From the NCBI RefSeq assembly GCF_947500405.1, contig NZ_CANMRY010000008.1, positions 116,918 through 180,917 of the forward strand: a stretch of 64,000 nt of DNA, given 5' to 3'. Origin of the DNA: an uncultured Maribacter sp. (lineage in GTDB: Bacteria; Bacteroidota; Bacteroidia; Flavobacteriales; Flavobacteriaceae). Both the position numbers and the translations under genes were made by a program. Positions 1 through 9,440 of this stretch are shown here, one piece after another. Under the pieces are notes generated by a model. The model worked only from the letters and a program-made list of their open reading frames with translations. It made no database searches and was not told where the DNA came from. Numbering within the stretch: position 1 is the stretch's first letter; every line of letters begins with the position of its first letter.

Positions 1-2931
1 ACTCAACCCATCAGATGCTAATTCAAAATATTTTTTTGCTTTATCTGAATTTCCTAAACCTTCATGAGCGCAACCTAACCAGTAGTCAATATCATTCTCA
101 ACGGTGCCATGTAACTTTCCCTCTCCTAAATTATAAGGGTAAGTTTTCGCTGCTTCTAACAACTCAATTGCGTAATCAAAGTTTTTTAAGTTGATATTTT
201 TCTTCGCAAGTTCTGTATAAGCTGTTAAATATTGAAATGGTACTTTACCTTCACCTCCTTCCCAAGGATGGAACTGACGGTTTTCAATCAATTCTTTTGC
301 TTTTTTGAATTCGCCTTTCAAATTATAAAGAGAAATACGCTCTAAATATAAATCGTCTCTTGAGTTTGTTAACTCCATATATTGCTCTAGTAAGGCTAAA
401 CGTTTATCTATAGAAATATTGATTTTTTTATACAACTGATCAAGTTCCATTAACAATCTAGCATCTGTATTATCTAACTCAAAAGCACTTTCTAAATGTT
501 GTACAGCCAATTCTTTTTGATTGGTTTTGTTATAATACAACAATGCCAAATTACGATGTGTGATTGCGAAACCATCATCTAATTTTACAGAAGATTCCCA
601 ACAGTATTTGGCTTCTGCATATTGTCTGTTAGCGTACCAAAAATTTCCTAAATAATAGAATGCTTTGGCATCTGTTGGGTTTGCATTACAAGCTGCCCGT
701 AATGCTAAAACTTCTTCTATTTTATTAGGAAAACAATAGGTGTCTGGCATTTGTGATGCTTCTTTGTAAGCCTCCAATGCATTGCTACTTTCGTCTTTTT
801 GGTCGTAATACCAACCCATAAAATAATGTACCATTGGGTAAACACTATCATTATTATTCGTAAGTACTTTTAATAATGAAATAGCTTCATCAAACTGACC
901 GGCCATAGCATAATCTAAAGAAAATTCTATATAATTATGAGCATAATCTCTTAAGATGTTTTTGAAAGCCTCTAAATCTTCTTGCTTGTTAGATAAAATA
1001 TAACGCTCGTATAAAGCGCCAAAATTGAACTTATCAATAGCCAAAGACTCTTCTACTAGTTTACTGGCTGCTTCAACTTTACCCAATTTTCTTAAAATGA
1101 TAACTTTTAAGTGTCTTGCTTTATGGTTGTGCCAGTTTTTAATTAAAGCTCTATCTACTAAATCTAAAGCTTTATCTAAATCTCCTCGAAAACAATCTAT
1201 TTGTGCTAAATTGAAATAACCAGCATCCTGCCATTGTGCATTCCAACACGCTTTAAAGAAACTTGCATAAGCCTCTTCTTTTTTTCCTAAGAAATTTAAA
1301 GCTAATCCTTTATTGAAATATGGTTCTCCATCATATGGATTTGGATTATGACTAGTTAATGTTTCAATAGCCGTATCGAAATAAGAAATAGATTTTTCTA
1401 ATTGCCCTTTGCGCATGTGCCAAAGTCCCATGGCATTATTACAACGCACATCTTTTGGCGAACGTCTTAATGCTTCTTCGTAATAATCGGTTGCATTAAA
1501 AGTAGCGTGTCTGTATTGTTCTAAATGCAACCCTCTTAAATATAAACCTTCAACGGTATCAATATCTTTTGGGTCTTTTGCAGCTTTAGCTGGTTCTGGA
1601 ATTTCTTCAGATAAATCTTTATCTGGTTCCCATGCTACTAATACTTTTCCCGCACTATCATTAACTGATATTTGTAAATCATCAAACGTAAAATCATCTA
1701 TATCTATGGCTTTTTCAAAGCCTATTGCTGGAGAAAGATTTAAAACTTCGTCATATAACACTTTATTTCCTGCTTTTAGCGTAATTACACAATCATCGTA
1801 AGTTGATGTTACGTAAACTTTTACCAAAGCTTTACCATCTACCATTTCTAGATTTACCAGAGCTTCTTTAGTTGCATTTTTTACAACACCTACATTGTAG
1901 TATGGCATAAAATACTGCTTAAAGCTTTTTTCTTCATACGGATGCATCCAAGAAAAATCTGGCTGATTATCTGTATAAACACCACACATTAGTTCAATAT
2001 ATGGCCCGTCTTCATCTGTTAAATTTCTATCCCAAGCTTTACCAAATTCTCCGTTACCCCAAGTCCATTGTTTTTTTCCTGGCGATACATTATGATCTGC
2101 AACGTGAAGTAACCCTCCTTTTGAATCGTTTTCATAACCTCCTACAAAATCGTATTTTGATGTAATTGCCATATAACTGGTTGGCACTGGAATATTTTTA
2201 TATCTAGAAATATCGGTTCCTGGCGAATAGTCTACTTTGTAATATTCTCCTTTTGCTATTGGAAATTCTGAAACGTCTCGTTTTCCATGATCAAAAACTG
2301 CATTTACATCTGGTGGAAATACTGACTGATAATGATCATTTACGGCTACAGCAGGGTTTGCCCACCATAAAAACGTTTGTGGATGAGGCGTTCTGTTATA
2401 CAAATGCGCCTTAATTTCAATATACGCCTTATCTGGATGCAATGTAAAACCTGCCATACCTTTAGTACGGAACATACGCTCTAATTCGCTTACCCAAATC
2501 GTTTTACTGCCATCATCATTTTCTTCTATATAAAAATCTGTAGGGTCGTAAGTGCTTGGTCTGTGGTGTTGTGGCCAGTTGAACTCTATACCTCCAGAAA
2601 TCCAAGGTCCGGTTAAACCAACAAGAGCTGGCTTTATAACGTGATTGTAATATACAAAATCGCGTTTACGAATCTTATCATACGCTCTTTGAATTCTACC
2701 ACCCAAAGCTGGTAAAATCATCAATTTAATATAATCATTTTCAATAAAAATGGCACTCCATTCTTTATCTACTTTAGTGTCACTAATTTTTTCTATTACT
2801 GGATGTGGATATACCGATCCACTACTGGCTTGATATACGCGTTTTTCAAGAAAAACAGGATACTTCTCAGGTCTACCAACTTCATAAGTAGGAATTATTA
2901 CTTTTTCTTCCCAGGCCTTTACAGTTTTCAT
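1..2931 (-). CDS. DUF5107 domain protein with TPR repeats (C-terminus outside window)
   Basis: Open frame of 977 codons with no stop that runs off the left edge, so the C-terminus is missing. It starts with ATG at 2931-2929. The N-terminal ~400 residues match my recollection of DUF5107 proteins, which are predicted beta-sandwich proteins found near carbohydrate genes. The segment has many aromatic/Asn-Pro motifs such as FLWWANPAV and TWGNGEFGKAWDRNL. From about residue 450 to the edge there are repeated alpha-helical segments with alternating Gly/Ala/Tyr positions typical of tetratricopeptide repeats. There is no signal peptide. It is the last visible gene of a leftward run with an SGNH hydrolase and an MFS sugar porter, which suggests a role in handling an imported sugar or glycoside. 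That role is inferred from context; no catalytic residues can be named. Confidence 0.85.
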   Translation of the reverse strand, partial: MKTVKAWEEKVIIPTYEVGRPEKYPVFLEKRVYQASSGSVYPHPVIEKISDTKVDKEWSAIFIENDYIKLMILPALGGRIQRAYDKIRKRDFVYYNHVIKPALVGLTGPWISGGIEFNWPQHHRPSTYDPTDFYIEENDDGSKTIWVSELERMFRTKGMAGFTLHPDKAYIEIKAHLYNRTPHPQTFLWWANPAVAVNDHYQSVFPPDVNAVFDHGKRDVSEFPIAKGEYYKVDYSPGTDISRYKNIPVPTSYMAITSKYDFVGGYENDSKGGLLHVADHNVSPGKKQWTWGNGEFGKAWDRNLTDEDGPYIELMCGVYTDNQPDFSWMHPYEEKSFKQYFMPYYNVGVVKNATKEALVNLEMVDGKALVKVYVTSTYDDCVITLKAGNKVLYDEVLNLSPAIGFEKAIDIDDFTFDDLQISVNDSAGKVLVAWEPDKDLSEEIPEPAKAAKDPKDIDTVEGLYLRGLHLEQYRHATFNATDYYEEALRRSPKDVRCNNAMGLWHMRKGQLEKSISYFDTAIETLTSHNPNPYDGEPYFNKGLALNFLGKKEEAYASFFKACWNAQWQDAGYFNLAQIDCFRGDLDKALDLVDRALIKNWHNHKARHLKVIILRKLGKVEAASKLVEESLAIDKFNFGALYERYILSNKQEDLEAFKNILRDYAHNYIEFSLDYAMAGQFDEAISLLKVLTNNNDSVYPMVHYFMGWYYDQKDESSNALEAYKEASQMPDTYCFPNKIEEVLALRAACNANPTDAKAFYYLGNFWYANRQYAEAKYCWESSVKLDDGFAITHRNLALLYYNKTNQKELAVQHLESAFELDNTDARLLMELDQLYKKINISIDKRLALLEQYMELTNSRDDLYLERISLYNLKGEFKKAKELIENRQFHPWEGGEGKVPFQYLTAYTELAKKNINLKNFDYAIELLEAAKTYPYNLGEGKLHGTVENDIDYWLGCAHEGLGNSDKAKKYFELASDGLS

Positions 2932-3022
2932 ACTTTAATATTTTACGCTACACTTTTGCAAATGCAGATATTAATTTTCTAATATTTTTTCTAATTGTTG
3001 AATTGTAATGCTTGTTTTTCTA

Positions 3023-3766
3023 TTATAGTTTGAAATATTCAAAAATGGCGTCGGCAACAAACTGATGTCCCTTTTGGTTGATATGGTTATTTTGTGACAT
3101 ATAACCTCTTAATGGCTGAATTTCAGCCAATGCTTTAAACAGCGCATAACTATCTACTAAACCAACATTGTATTTTTTAGCTAACGCTCTAATTTGTTGG
3201 CTATGTTTTGCTAATGGTGTTTCGTTAGAGGAAATATCTTCTTTTAAATCTGGTGTAGGTGTTAATAAAATCACTTTTGTACCGTAAACTAATGCATTTT
3301 GTATCATTTGTTCCCACGCTATTTTTGCACGTTCTAATCCTATTCTCCTATCGTTTAATCCGTAATCGATAAAAAGTACATCTGGTTTATGATTTAAAAC
3401 TTCATCTTTAAAACGCTTTGCTCCTTGTTCTGCTTGTTCTCCACCAATTGAAGTTGTAATGGTATTTACTACCGAATACGGGTAGAAATCGTTTACCTTT
3501 TTTAAGGTTCTATAGGGATATGCATTCAGTCTATCTAAAACACCTCCTGTGGTATATCCCGTTGGCACCGAGTGCCCGTGAAATACTAAATTTATAGTAT
3601 GGTTTTTAGGCCACTTTACTCTTAACTTGGTTTTAAGTGAATCTAAATAATGAGATGCTATTGCTTTATTTGATTCTACTACGCTTTTTTGTTGTGCGCA
3701 TGCAAAGTTTAAACTCAAAAATAGTATGAGTACTAATATGATATGCCCTTTTAATATAACTTTCAT
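3023..3766 (-). CDS. SGNH/GDSL-family hydrolase, exported
   Basis: A 247-aa protein with an N-terminal hydrophobic signal segment (residues 8-22) ending in ACA-Q, consistent with signal peptidase I cleavage near residue 24. The SGNH blocks are recognisable. Block I is GHSVPTGY with the nucleophile Ser66, where GHS replaces the usual GDS. A Gly-Gly pair lies near 108-109, GLND at 136-139 supplies the Asn of block III, and HINQKGH carries the catalytic His228. The Asp normally three residues before that His is Gln225 here. Family members are esterases or lipases that often deacetylate carbohydrates, so a periplasmic carbohydrate esterase role is plausible but inferred. It begins 12 bp after the MFS transporter stop and is probably co-transcribed with it and with the DUF5107 gene. 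Confidence 0.85.
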   Translation of the reverse strand: MKVILKGHIILVLILFLSLNFACAQQKSVVESNKAIASHYLDSLKTKLRVKWPKNHTINLVFHGHSVPTGYTTGGVLDRLNAYPYRTLKKVNDFYPYSVVNTITTSIGGEQAEQGAKRFKDEVLNHKPDVLFIDYGLNDRRIGLERAKIAWEQMIQNALVYGTKVILLTPTPDLKEDISSNETPLAKHSQQIRALAKKYNVGLVDSYALFKALAEIQPLRGYMSQNNHINQKGHQFVADAIFEYFKL

Positions 3767-3778
3767 ATGCTGTATAAC

Positions 3779-5179
3779 TTACTTTTCCTTGGTTAATTCC
3801 ATTTCAATTTCTTCCAAACTCTTACCTTTTGTTTCTGGTAATTTACTTTTTATAAATAAAAATCCTAGAATACAAATAAAACTATACACCCAAAATGTTC
3901 CTGAAGCCCCCAAAGCATCATTTAAAATTGGGAATGTAAATGTGAGTATAAACGAAGCAACCCATAACGCAAACGTTGCTATAGACATAGCAACTCCGCG
4001 TATTTTATTTGGAAAAATTTCTGATAATACTACCCAAGTAATTGGTGCTAGAGACATGGAATAAATGGCAATTGCTGTGATAACTAAAACAAGTACTGGC
4101 CATCCTGTAAACTCCATATAATATGCACCCCCTAAAATAAGATACACTGCACCTAGACCTATAGACCCAAGAAGCATTAACTTTCTACGCCCCCAACTAT
4201 CTACAGTTCGCATCGCAACAAGAGTAAATATTAAATTAACACTACCAGTAATAACAATATTGAATAGCATATCACCTACACTATAACCTGCAGCAGTAAA
4301 TATTTCTTCTGCATAATTAAAAATGATATTGATACCACACCACTGTTGAAATATGGCTAATACAATACCTATGATTAGGATTGGTTTAATCTTTGAGCTT
4401 TTGAAATCTGAAAACTGAATTTTAGACGTTCCACTTTCTTGAAGTGTTTGTTGAATACTAGCTAATTCTTGCTCTGCATAAGACTCTCCTCCAATTTTTG
4501 CTAATACATTTTTAGCAGCATCGTTGTTATTTATTTTCACCAAAAATCTTGGGCTTTTAGGCACAACGAACATCAATACAAAAAATAAAATTGCAGGAAT
4601 TAATTCTGCCCAAAACATCCAACGCCATCCTGTTTGCCCATTCCATGAGCCTAATATCTCACTAGGTGAAAAGTTTTCTGGTATGGCTTCAGCTATAAAA
4701 AAGTTAGCTACTTGAGCTGCTAAAATTCCTACTACCAAAGTAAGCTGATTAATGGCAACAAATTGTCCTCTATATTTTGCAGGAGCAATTTCAGCAATAT
4801 ACATAGGAGACAAAGTAGACGCTAAACCAATACCTAAACCACCGATAAGCCTATAAATTATAAATGGCGTAAATTCATTTACATACCCTGTTCCAAAAGC
4901 AGAAATTGTAAATAAAGTAGCTGCTAAAATTAACGGTTGCTTTCTGCCAAATTTATCGGCTACAAACCCAGAAATTACTGCTCCAAAAATACAACCTATT
5001 AATGCACTACTCATGGCCCAACCTTGTAGTGTTGGTTCTGAACTAATATCAAAAAACAGCTCGTAAAATGGTTTTGCACCTCCAATAACTACCCAATCGT
5101 AGCCAAAGAGAAAACCACCCATTGCGGATACTAGTGCTAAGAAAAGTAGATATGTGAAATTAAATTTAGTGTTTTCCAT
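3779..5179 (-). CDS. MFS sugar porter (sugar/H+ symporter family)
   Basis: 466 aa with 12 predicted membrane segments, the normal length for the sugar porter family. The signature motifs are in order: GYDWVVIGGA in helix 1, DKFGRK in the loop between helices 2 and 3, RLIGGLGIG followed by YIAEIAP and RGQ (helices 4-5), PKSPRFL at the end of the N-terminal half (family PESPRWL), QQWCGIN with the substrate-site Gln-Gln (helix 7), DSWGRRK in the mirror loop, SEIFPNKIRG, and PETKG near the C-terminus. It should import a monosaccharide by proton symport across the inner membrane. The substrate cannot be read from sequence; XylE- and GlcP-like relatives take xylose, glucose or galactose. It is the first gene of the leftward sugar cluster, divergent from the AraC regulator, which probably controls it. 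Confidence 0.92.
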   Translation of the reverse strand: MENTKFNFTYLLFLALVSAMGGFLFGYDWVVIGGAKPFYELFFDISSEPTLQGWAMSSALIGCIFGAVISGFVADKFGRKQPLILAATLFTISAFGTGYVNEFTPFIIYRLIGGLGIGLASTLSPMYIAEIAPAKYRGQFVAINQLTLVVGILAAQVANFFIAEAIPENFSPSEILGSWNGQTGWRWMFWAELIPAILFFVLMFVVPKSPRFLVKINNNDAAKNVLAKIGGESYAEQELASIQQTLQESGTSKIQFSDFKSSKIKPILIIGIVLAIFQQWCGINIIFNYAEEIFTAAGYSVGDMLFNIVITGSVNLIFTLVAMRTVDSWGRRKLMLLGSIGLGAVYLILGGAYYMEFTGWPVLVLVITAIAIYSMSLAPITWVVLSEIFPNKIRGVAMSIATFALWVASFILTFTFPILNDALGASGTFWVYSFICILGFLFIKSKLPETKGKSLEEIEMELTKEK

Positions 5180-5596
5180 TATAGTTTAGTTTGTTATTTT
5201 TATCTAATAAACATAGACATTTACAATAGTTATTTATTTTTAAAGAATCAAAAATTAATACTTCATTTACACTTTAAAACATTCTGATTTCAATGAGAAT
5301 GCTTACATAAAAATAAAATATAACCTATATTATTACCAATTTCTCAAAAAATTACACATATATTTTACAAATATATAAGAGTTAAATGTTTAAATAATAG
5401 ACGAAAAAATTTTAAACATGGACAAAAATGCTTAATTTAAAATTATTAAAGTTATTTTTTATCTAATTAAATTAAACACAGTTAAATTAAAAAAGGACAA
5501 ATAATTATTGCTTAGTAAAAATATGGGACAACTATTTTTTTTTAAAGTATAGCAGCTTATTAAGTTTTTTTGATAAGCCAAATTAAAATCTATAAA
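5180..5596. promoter_or_regulatory. Divergent control region with a palindromic operator candidate
   Basis: A 417-bp very A+T-rich gap between the sugar-porter start and the AraC-type start. At 5280-5301 there is a 22-bp near-perfect palindrome (CATTCT on the left, AGAATG on the right, 9 of 11 base pairs complementary), about 100 bp upstream of the porter ATG. A sequence matching TAnnTTTG lies on the minus strand at 5368-5375, without a clear -33 TTG. No ORF or RNA gene was seen. AraC-family proteins usually bind direct repeats, so the palindrome may serve another dimeric regulator. Confidence 0.45.
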
Positions 5597-6484
5597 ATGA
5601 ATGACACTTATATAAAAGAAGGGTTTCTTGGTCAAAGAATGAATGCTCTACCTAAATCCGTTGTCAATATTGCGAAAACTAACCAAATAACGAAAAATTT
5701 TTACATTAGTGATTTAGGCTATTACCCAATGGCAAATAATCATCACCGTTTACGAAAAAAAGGTGCAAAACAGTTTATATTTATATATTGTACGAAAGGA
5801 AAGGGTGAAATTATATTAAATGGATCAAGAACTCTAATATCTCCAAACCAATTTTTTATAATCCCAAAGGATGTAAAACATGAATATAGCGCAGATGAAT
5901 CCAACCCTTGGAGCATTTACTGGATTCACTTTAATGGAGTTATGGCTCTAGAGTTATATAAGAGATACGCTTCTACAAATACTAAAAATTACAGAAACAT
6001 TCCTTTTTCGATTAAAAAAATTGAGCTTTTTGACAAAATATTTAATTTACTTAACATGAATTATTTAGAAAATCAAATTGAATACGCTAACCTTTTGAGT
6101 CTAAATTTTATAAACTCTTTCATTTATAATGATATTGAATCCGGAAAGACCTCTCCAAATCACGATACATTAATACATCTTATAAAGAATTTCTTGATTA
6201 ATAATTTAGATAACAACTATACCTTAGATGAAATTGCGTCAAAATTTAATTACTCTAAATCTTATCTACATACTAAATTCAAGAATAAGACAGGATATCC
6301 TGTAATGGTTTTCTTTAAATTAAAAAAAATACAGAAAGCTTGCGAATATTTAAACTATACTGATTTGAGTATTAAAGAAATTAGTTTTATGATTGGTTAT
6401 GAAGACCCCTTATATTTTTCTAGAATATTTAAAAATTACATGGGGATGTCACCAAGAATTTACAAGCAAAATTTACGAAAGTAA
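5597..6484 (+). CDS. AraC-family transcriptional regulator
   Basis: A 295-aa regulator. I chose the ATG at 5597. The reading frame stays open to a TTG at 5570, but the ATG fits better. Residues ~40-130 form a cupin-like effector-binding fold (FIFIYCTKGKGEI, then FFIIPKDVKHEY), as in arabinose- or rhamnose-type regulators. The last ~100 residues carry the two helix-turn-helix units of the AraC family: LDEIASKFNYSKSYLHTKFK for the first, and IKEISFMIGYEDPLYFSRIFK with the typical PRIYKQ tail for the second. It is divergently placed from the MFS sugar porter, so it probably senses the sugar or a derivative and activates that cluster. Autoregulation from the shared gap is likely but not shown. 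Confidence 0.9.
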   Translation: MNDTYIKEGFLGQRMNALPKSVVNIAKTNQITKNFYISDLGYYPMANNHHRLRKKGAKQFIFIYCTKGKGEIILNGSRTLISPNQFFIIPKDVKHEYSADESNPWSIYWIHFNGVMALELYKRYASTNTKNYRNIPFSIKKIELFDKIFNLLNMNYLENQIEYANLLSLNFINSFIYNDIESGKTSPNHDTLIHLIKNFLINNLDNNYTLDEIASKFNYSKSYLHTKFKNKTGYPVMVFFKLKKIQKACEYLNYTDLSIKEISFMIGYEDPLYFSRIFKNYMGMSPRIYKQNLRK

Positions 6485-6488
6485 ATAA

Positions 6489-6675
6489 TCTAAGAGTAAA
6501 CCTATCGACAATCCATTTATAGAAAACTTCAATGGATTGTTCAGAGATGAATGCCTAAATGCAAATTTGTTTTTTCTTTGTAGATGCTCAGGAGAAGTTC
6601 AATATTTGGAGAAGAGACTACAATAATCTTAGACCGTATAGCTTATTGTGGGGCTCGCCCCCAATGAGTACATAG
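6489..6675 (+). pseudogene. IS3-family transposase C-terminal remnant
   Basis: Translation from 6489 gives KPIDNPFIENFNGLFRDECL, the conserved integrase-core end of IS3-type OrfB (family pattern DNAxIESFNGxxRxECLN). After a one-base frameshift near 6580 the reading continues as EKFNIWRRDYNNLRPYSLL, the matching C-terminal block, and ends at a TAG at 6673. Only about 60 residues of a ~280-aa transposase remain. There is no start, and no terminal inverted repeats or target duplications were seen. It is a decayed fragment between the AraC gene and the tRNA pair. The next ~160 bases (6676-6835) hold only A+T-rich sequence, including a 16-bp imperfect palindrome at 6813-6828. Confidence 0.8.
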
Positions 6676-6835
6676 AAATGAATAAAAAACAGCTATACTA
6701 ATACCTCAACAAACTATAAGTTATACTTACAAGGTTTAAATAGATATTTAAAATCACGACAATTCTATAAAGAAAATGCACACTCTATTCCACACCATTT
6801 ATATAATATTAAATGATATAAATATCATATAAAAC

Positions 6836-6868
6836 AAAAAACACTGATAATCATTTGATTAACAGTGT
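6836..6868 (-). terminator. Rho-independent terminator of the tRNA-Ser/tRNA-Pro unit
   Basis: The inverted repeat ACACTG...CAGTGT (6841-6868), with a partly paired interior, is followed on the minus strand by a T-rich run (TTTTTGTTTT). It lies 27 bases downstream of the tRNA-Pro 3' end, as expected for an intrinsic terminator. Confidence 0.65.
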
Positions 6869-6894
6869 TTCGGTTTTACCTATTTCTAGGTTCG

Positions 6895-6969
6895 TCGGGG
6901 TGGCAGGATTCGAACCTGCGACCTCCGCGTCCCAAACGCGGCGCGATAACCGGGCTACGCTACACCCCG
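6895..6969 (-). tRNA. tRNA-Pro(TGG)
   Basis: The minus strand folds as a cloverleaf. The 7-bp acceptor begins CGGGGTG and pairs with CACCCCG. The anticodon stem is CCGCG/CGCGG with loop TTTGGGA, giving anticodon TGG. The T arm contains GGTTCGAATCC. Length is 75 nt with discriminator A; CCA is not encoded. Confidence 0.95.
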
Positions 6970-7065
6970 ATAATGAGTGTATTTCTACTTTCGTAGAGAA
7001 CAAAGAAACAACCGGTATTATAGTCTCCTTGCTTATATTTATCTGCCATCTCACGCAGACTCTTG

Positions 7066-7154
7066 CGGAGAGACAGGGATTCGAACCCTGGGTACCTATT
7101 TCTAGGTACGACGATTTAGCAAACCGCTCCTTTCGGCCACTCAGGCACCTCTCC
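7066..7154 (-). tRNA. tRNA-Ser(GCT)
   Basis: A minus-strand type II tRNA of 89 nt. The acceptor GGAGAGG opens the gene and pairs with the 3' end. The anticodon loop TTGCTAA gives GCT. A long variable arm (GTACCTA / TAGGTAC) identifies the serine class, and the T arm has GGTTCGAATCC. It is the first gene of a two-tRNA transcript with tRNA-Pro 96 bases downstream. Confidence 0.95.
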
Positions 7155-7193
7155 AAATCTTTTCTTAAGAACGTGCGTATCAAAACGCGGATG

Positions 7194-7224
7194 CAAATGT
7201 ATATTTTCATATACTATAATGCAA
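7194..7224 (-). promoter_or_regulatory. Bacteroidota-type promoter of the tRNA pair
   Basis: On the minus strand TTG (7224-7222) is followed after 20 bases by TACATTTG (7201-7194), an exact match to the Bacteroidota sigma-ABfr consensus TTG-N17-23-TAnnTTTG. Transcription would begin roughly 35 bases before the tRNA-Ser 5' end. Confidence 0.7.
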
Positions 7225-7264
7225 CATTTTTTTTACTTTTTTTTAACCCAAAATCATAACTATC

Positions 7265-9316
7265 TCATTCTGGATACTCTACCCTTAAATGATAAATGTT
7301 TCTAAGCTTCTGTTTCATTACTTTTTTTATAATTTCTATCTCTTTAAACGTAATATTTGCGTTTAAAAATTGGTTTGCGCTAACTTGTCCTGCTATAATT
7401 TTATCTACAAACTCATCTATTATAATATACGTTGGATTTTTTAAACTCTTTGATGCTGCTTCTACAGAATCTGCCATCATTAAAATTGCTGTCTCCTTAG
7501 AAAAAGGTAATGGTCCTGGATACCTAAAATCTTTTTCATCTGCTTCTCCATGAATATCTATATTTTTTTTATAAAAGTAATAGACCAAGGTAAAACCATG
7601 ATGTGTACGTATAAAATCTATAACTCTATCTGGAAGTTTATTCTTCCTAGCAATTTCAATACCTTTTATTACGTGATCTATAATTATTTTTGCACTTTCC
7701 TTAGGTTCTAACTCATCATGAGGGTTAGCATTTGTAACCTGGTTTTCGGTAAAAAATGTAGGGTTTGCCATTTTTCCTATATCATGATACAAAGCCCCTA
7801 CCCTAACTAACATTGCATTAGCCCCTATTTCGTTGGCTGCTGCTTCTGCTAAATTAGAAACCTGTAGGGAATGATGAAAAGTTCCTGGCGCTTTATTAGA
7901 AAGTTCCTTTAGTAGCTTAGAATTTGTATCGGACAACTCTAACAAAGAAACATCAGACACTAACCCAAATACTTTTTCGTAGATATATATTAAAGGTTGT
8001 ACAAAAACTGTTGTAATCATCCCGTTTAACAAAAACAGGCTGAGTGTTATCCAATCTAAATTATTTAAACTACCTTCATGTATTACATGAAAAGCTAAAT
8101 ACCCTAATATGTATATAAGTGTAATTTGCCCAATAGATATAAATAAATTTGCTCTCTTATAAAGTTCCGAAATTGTAAGCACAGTTACTACTCCTGCAAT
8201 AATTTGTAAAAAAAGATACTCAAAACTATTTGGAACAATAAACCCCAAAAGTAAAACGGTTAATACATGTACAATTAATGCTAACCTAGAATCAAAAAAG
8301 GTTTTTAATATTAATGGTAAAATGCATAGAGGAACTACAAACACGTATGCTTCTTTATATTTAAGCATTAACGTGGTTATCAATACAAATAAGAGTATAT
8401 TAAAAAATATAAAAGTTACTTTGGTATTGTTTTCAAAAATTACTTTCCTATACTTTCTAATAAAAAGTAATAACATCATTAAAACAAGAGCTACTAAAAC
8501 AATGTATCCTCCAATAATAAAATAGTAATTTGCATCAGACCATAATTCAGATTCGTACTCTCCTTTTAATGAATCCAAAATTTTAATATTATCTGCCCTA
8601 ACTACTTCTCCTTTAGCTATAATAATATCTCCTTCTTCAATTGCTCCTCTTGTATAAGATATTTTTGACAACGCATCTTCTAATGCCTTTTTAGACAATT
8701 TTTCATCAAAAGAAATATTGGGTTTTAATATTTTATTAAAAAGTGCTTGATACGCTTTTTCAAAATTCAAAAGTCCTTTTTGAGAAAGATTCTCACTTAT
8801 ATAATTTTCTTTATTTAATAAACTTGGTAAGTCTTCCTTATCTAATTGTTGCGCCGAATTATTTTTTATCAAATAAATTAACTCTTCATTTTCTTTTATA
8901 TCTTTTCCAGAGCTTAACCCCTTTTTATAAATATTTTTTAAAATTTCTCTACCAACTTCATCTAAGGTTTTCAGTTGCTCTTTTGTGTACGCGTCTCTAT
9001 CAAAAAAGACAAAAAAGTTAGAAACAAAAGCTTTAGACACTTCTTTTTCTATATTCCTATCAACCCTGTAATAAGAAATTTGATTTTTTTGTATCGTATT
9101 CTTTTCTATAGAAATTTCTTCTTCTGATTTATTAACGGAAAAATCAAAAGGTGCATAAAGGTTTTCAAACTGCCAAGGCTTTCCTTTTTGGTATTCGTAT
9201 TTAAATTTTCCTCCTTTAGGAAAAAAGAAAACTATAAAACAAATAGATACTATATATAAACCGTATTTATAAATATGGGACTGATTCTTGTAAATATTGT
9301 CCAAAGATTTTTGCAT
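7265..9316 (-). CDS. 7TM receptor with HD hydrolase domain (PgpH/YqfF-type)
   Basis: 683 aa from the ATG at 9316. A further ATG at 9385 would add 23 residues with no family support. Order of parts: a transmembrane helix near residues 17-35; an extracytoplasmic region of ~230 residues (7TMR-HD extracellular domain); about seven transmembrane helices (~260-460); and a cytoplasmic HD domain with HHSLQVSNLAE and HDIGK as metal ligands, followed by the EPKES and MADSVEA segments of the HDIG class. Characterised relatives (PgpH of Listeria) hydrolyse c-di-AMP at the membrane. That activity is inferred from family membership; no diadenylate cyclase lies in this window. It ends near the tRNA-Ser promoter and is divergent from the thiolase gene. 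Confidence 0.9.
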   Translation of the reverse strand: MQKSLDNIYKNQSHIYKYGLYIVSICFIVFFFPKGGKFKYEYQKGKPWQFENLYAPFDFSVNKSEEEISIEKNTIQKNQISYYRVDRNIEKEVSKAFVSNFFVFFDRDAYTKEQLKTLDEVGREILKNIYKKGLSSGKDIKENEELIYLIKNNSAQQLDKEDLPSLLNKENYISENLSQKGLLNFEKAYQALFNKILKPNISFDEKLSKKALEDALSKISYTRGAIEEGDIIIAKGEVVRADNIKILDSLKGEYESELWSDANYYFIIGGYIVLVALVLMMLLLFIRKYRKVIFENNTKVTFIFFNILLFVLITTLMLKYKEAYVFVVPLCILPLILKTFFDSRLALIVHVLTVLLLGFIVPNSFEYLFLQIIAGVVTVLTISELYKRANLFISIGQITLIYILGYLAFHVIHEGSLNNLDWITLSLFLLNGMITTVFVQPLIYIYEKVFGLVSDVSLLELSDTNSKLLKELSNKAPGTFHHSLQVSNLAEAAANEIGANAMLVRVGALYHDIGKMANPTFFTENQVTNANPHDELEPKESAKIIIDHVIKGIEIARKNKLPDRVIDFIRTHHGFTLVYYFYKKNIDIHGEADEKDFRYPGPLPFSKETAILMMADSVEAASKSLKNPTYIIIDEFVDKIIAGQVSANQFLNANITFKEIEIIKKVMKQKLRNIYHLRVEYPE

Positions 9317-9440
9317 ATATAGATGTATCTGAATTCCAAAAATAGAAAAATATAACGTTAAATAGCCTATTACACTATTAACCATTTAGTTTGTATTTAA
9401 ATTTCTTAATTTTACGAAAACGTTTAAGTAAACTAGATAA

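Noticed and set aside
6855..7259. Long open frames across both tRNA genes (134 aa on +, 119 aa on -)
   Set aside because: They read through tRNA-Pro and tRNA-Ser; the stops are absent by chance, as usual for tRNA sequence, and no protein family is recognisable.
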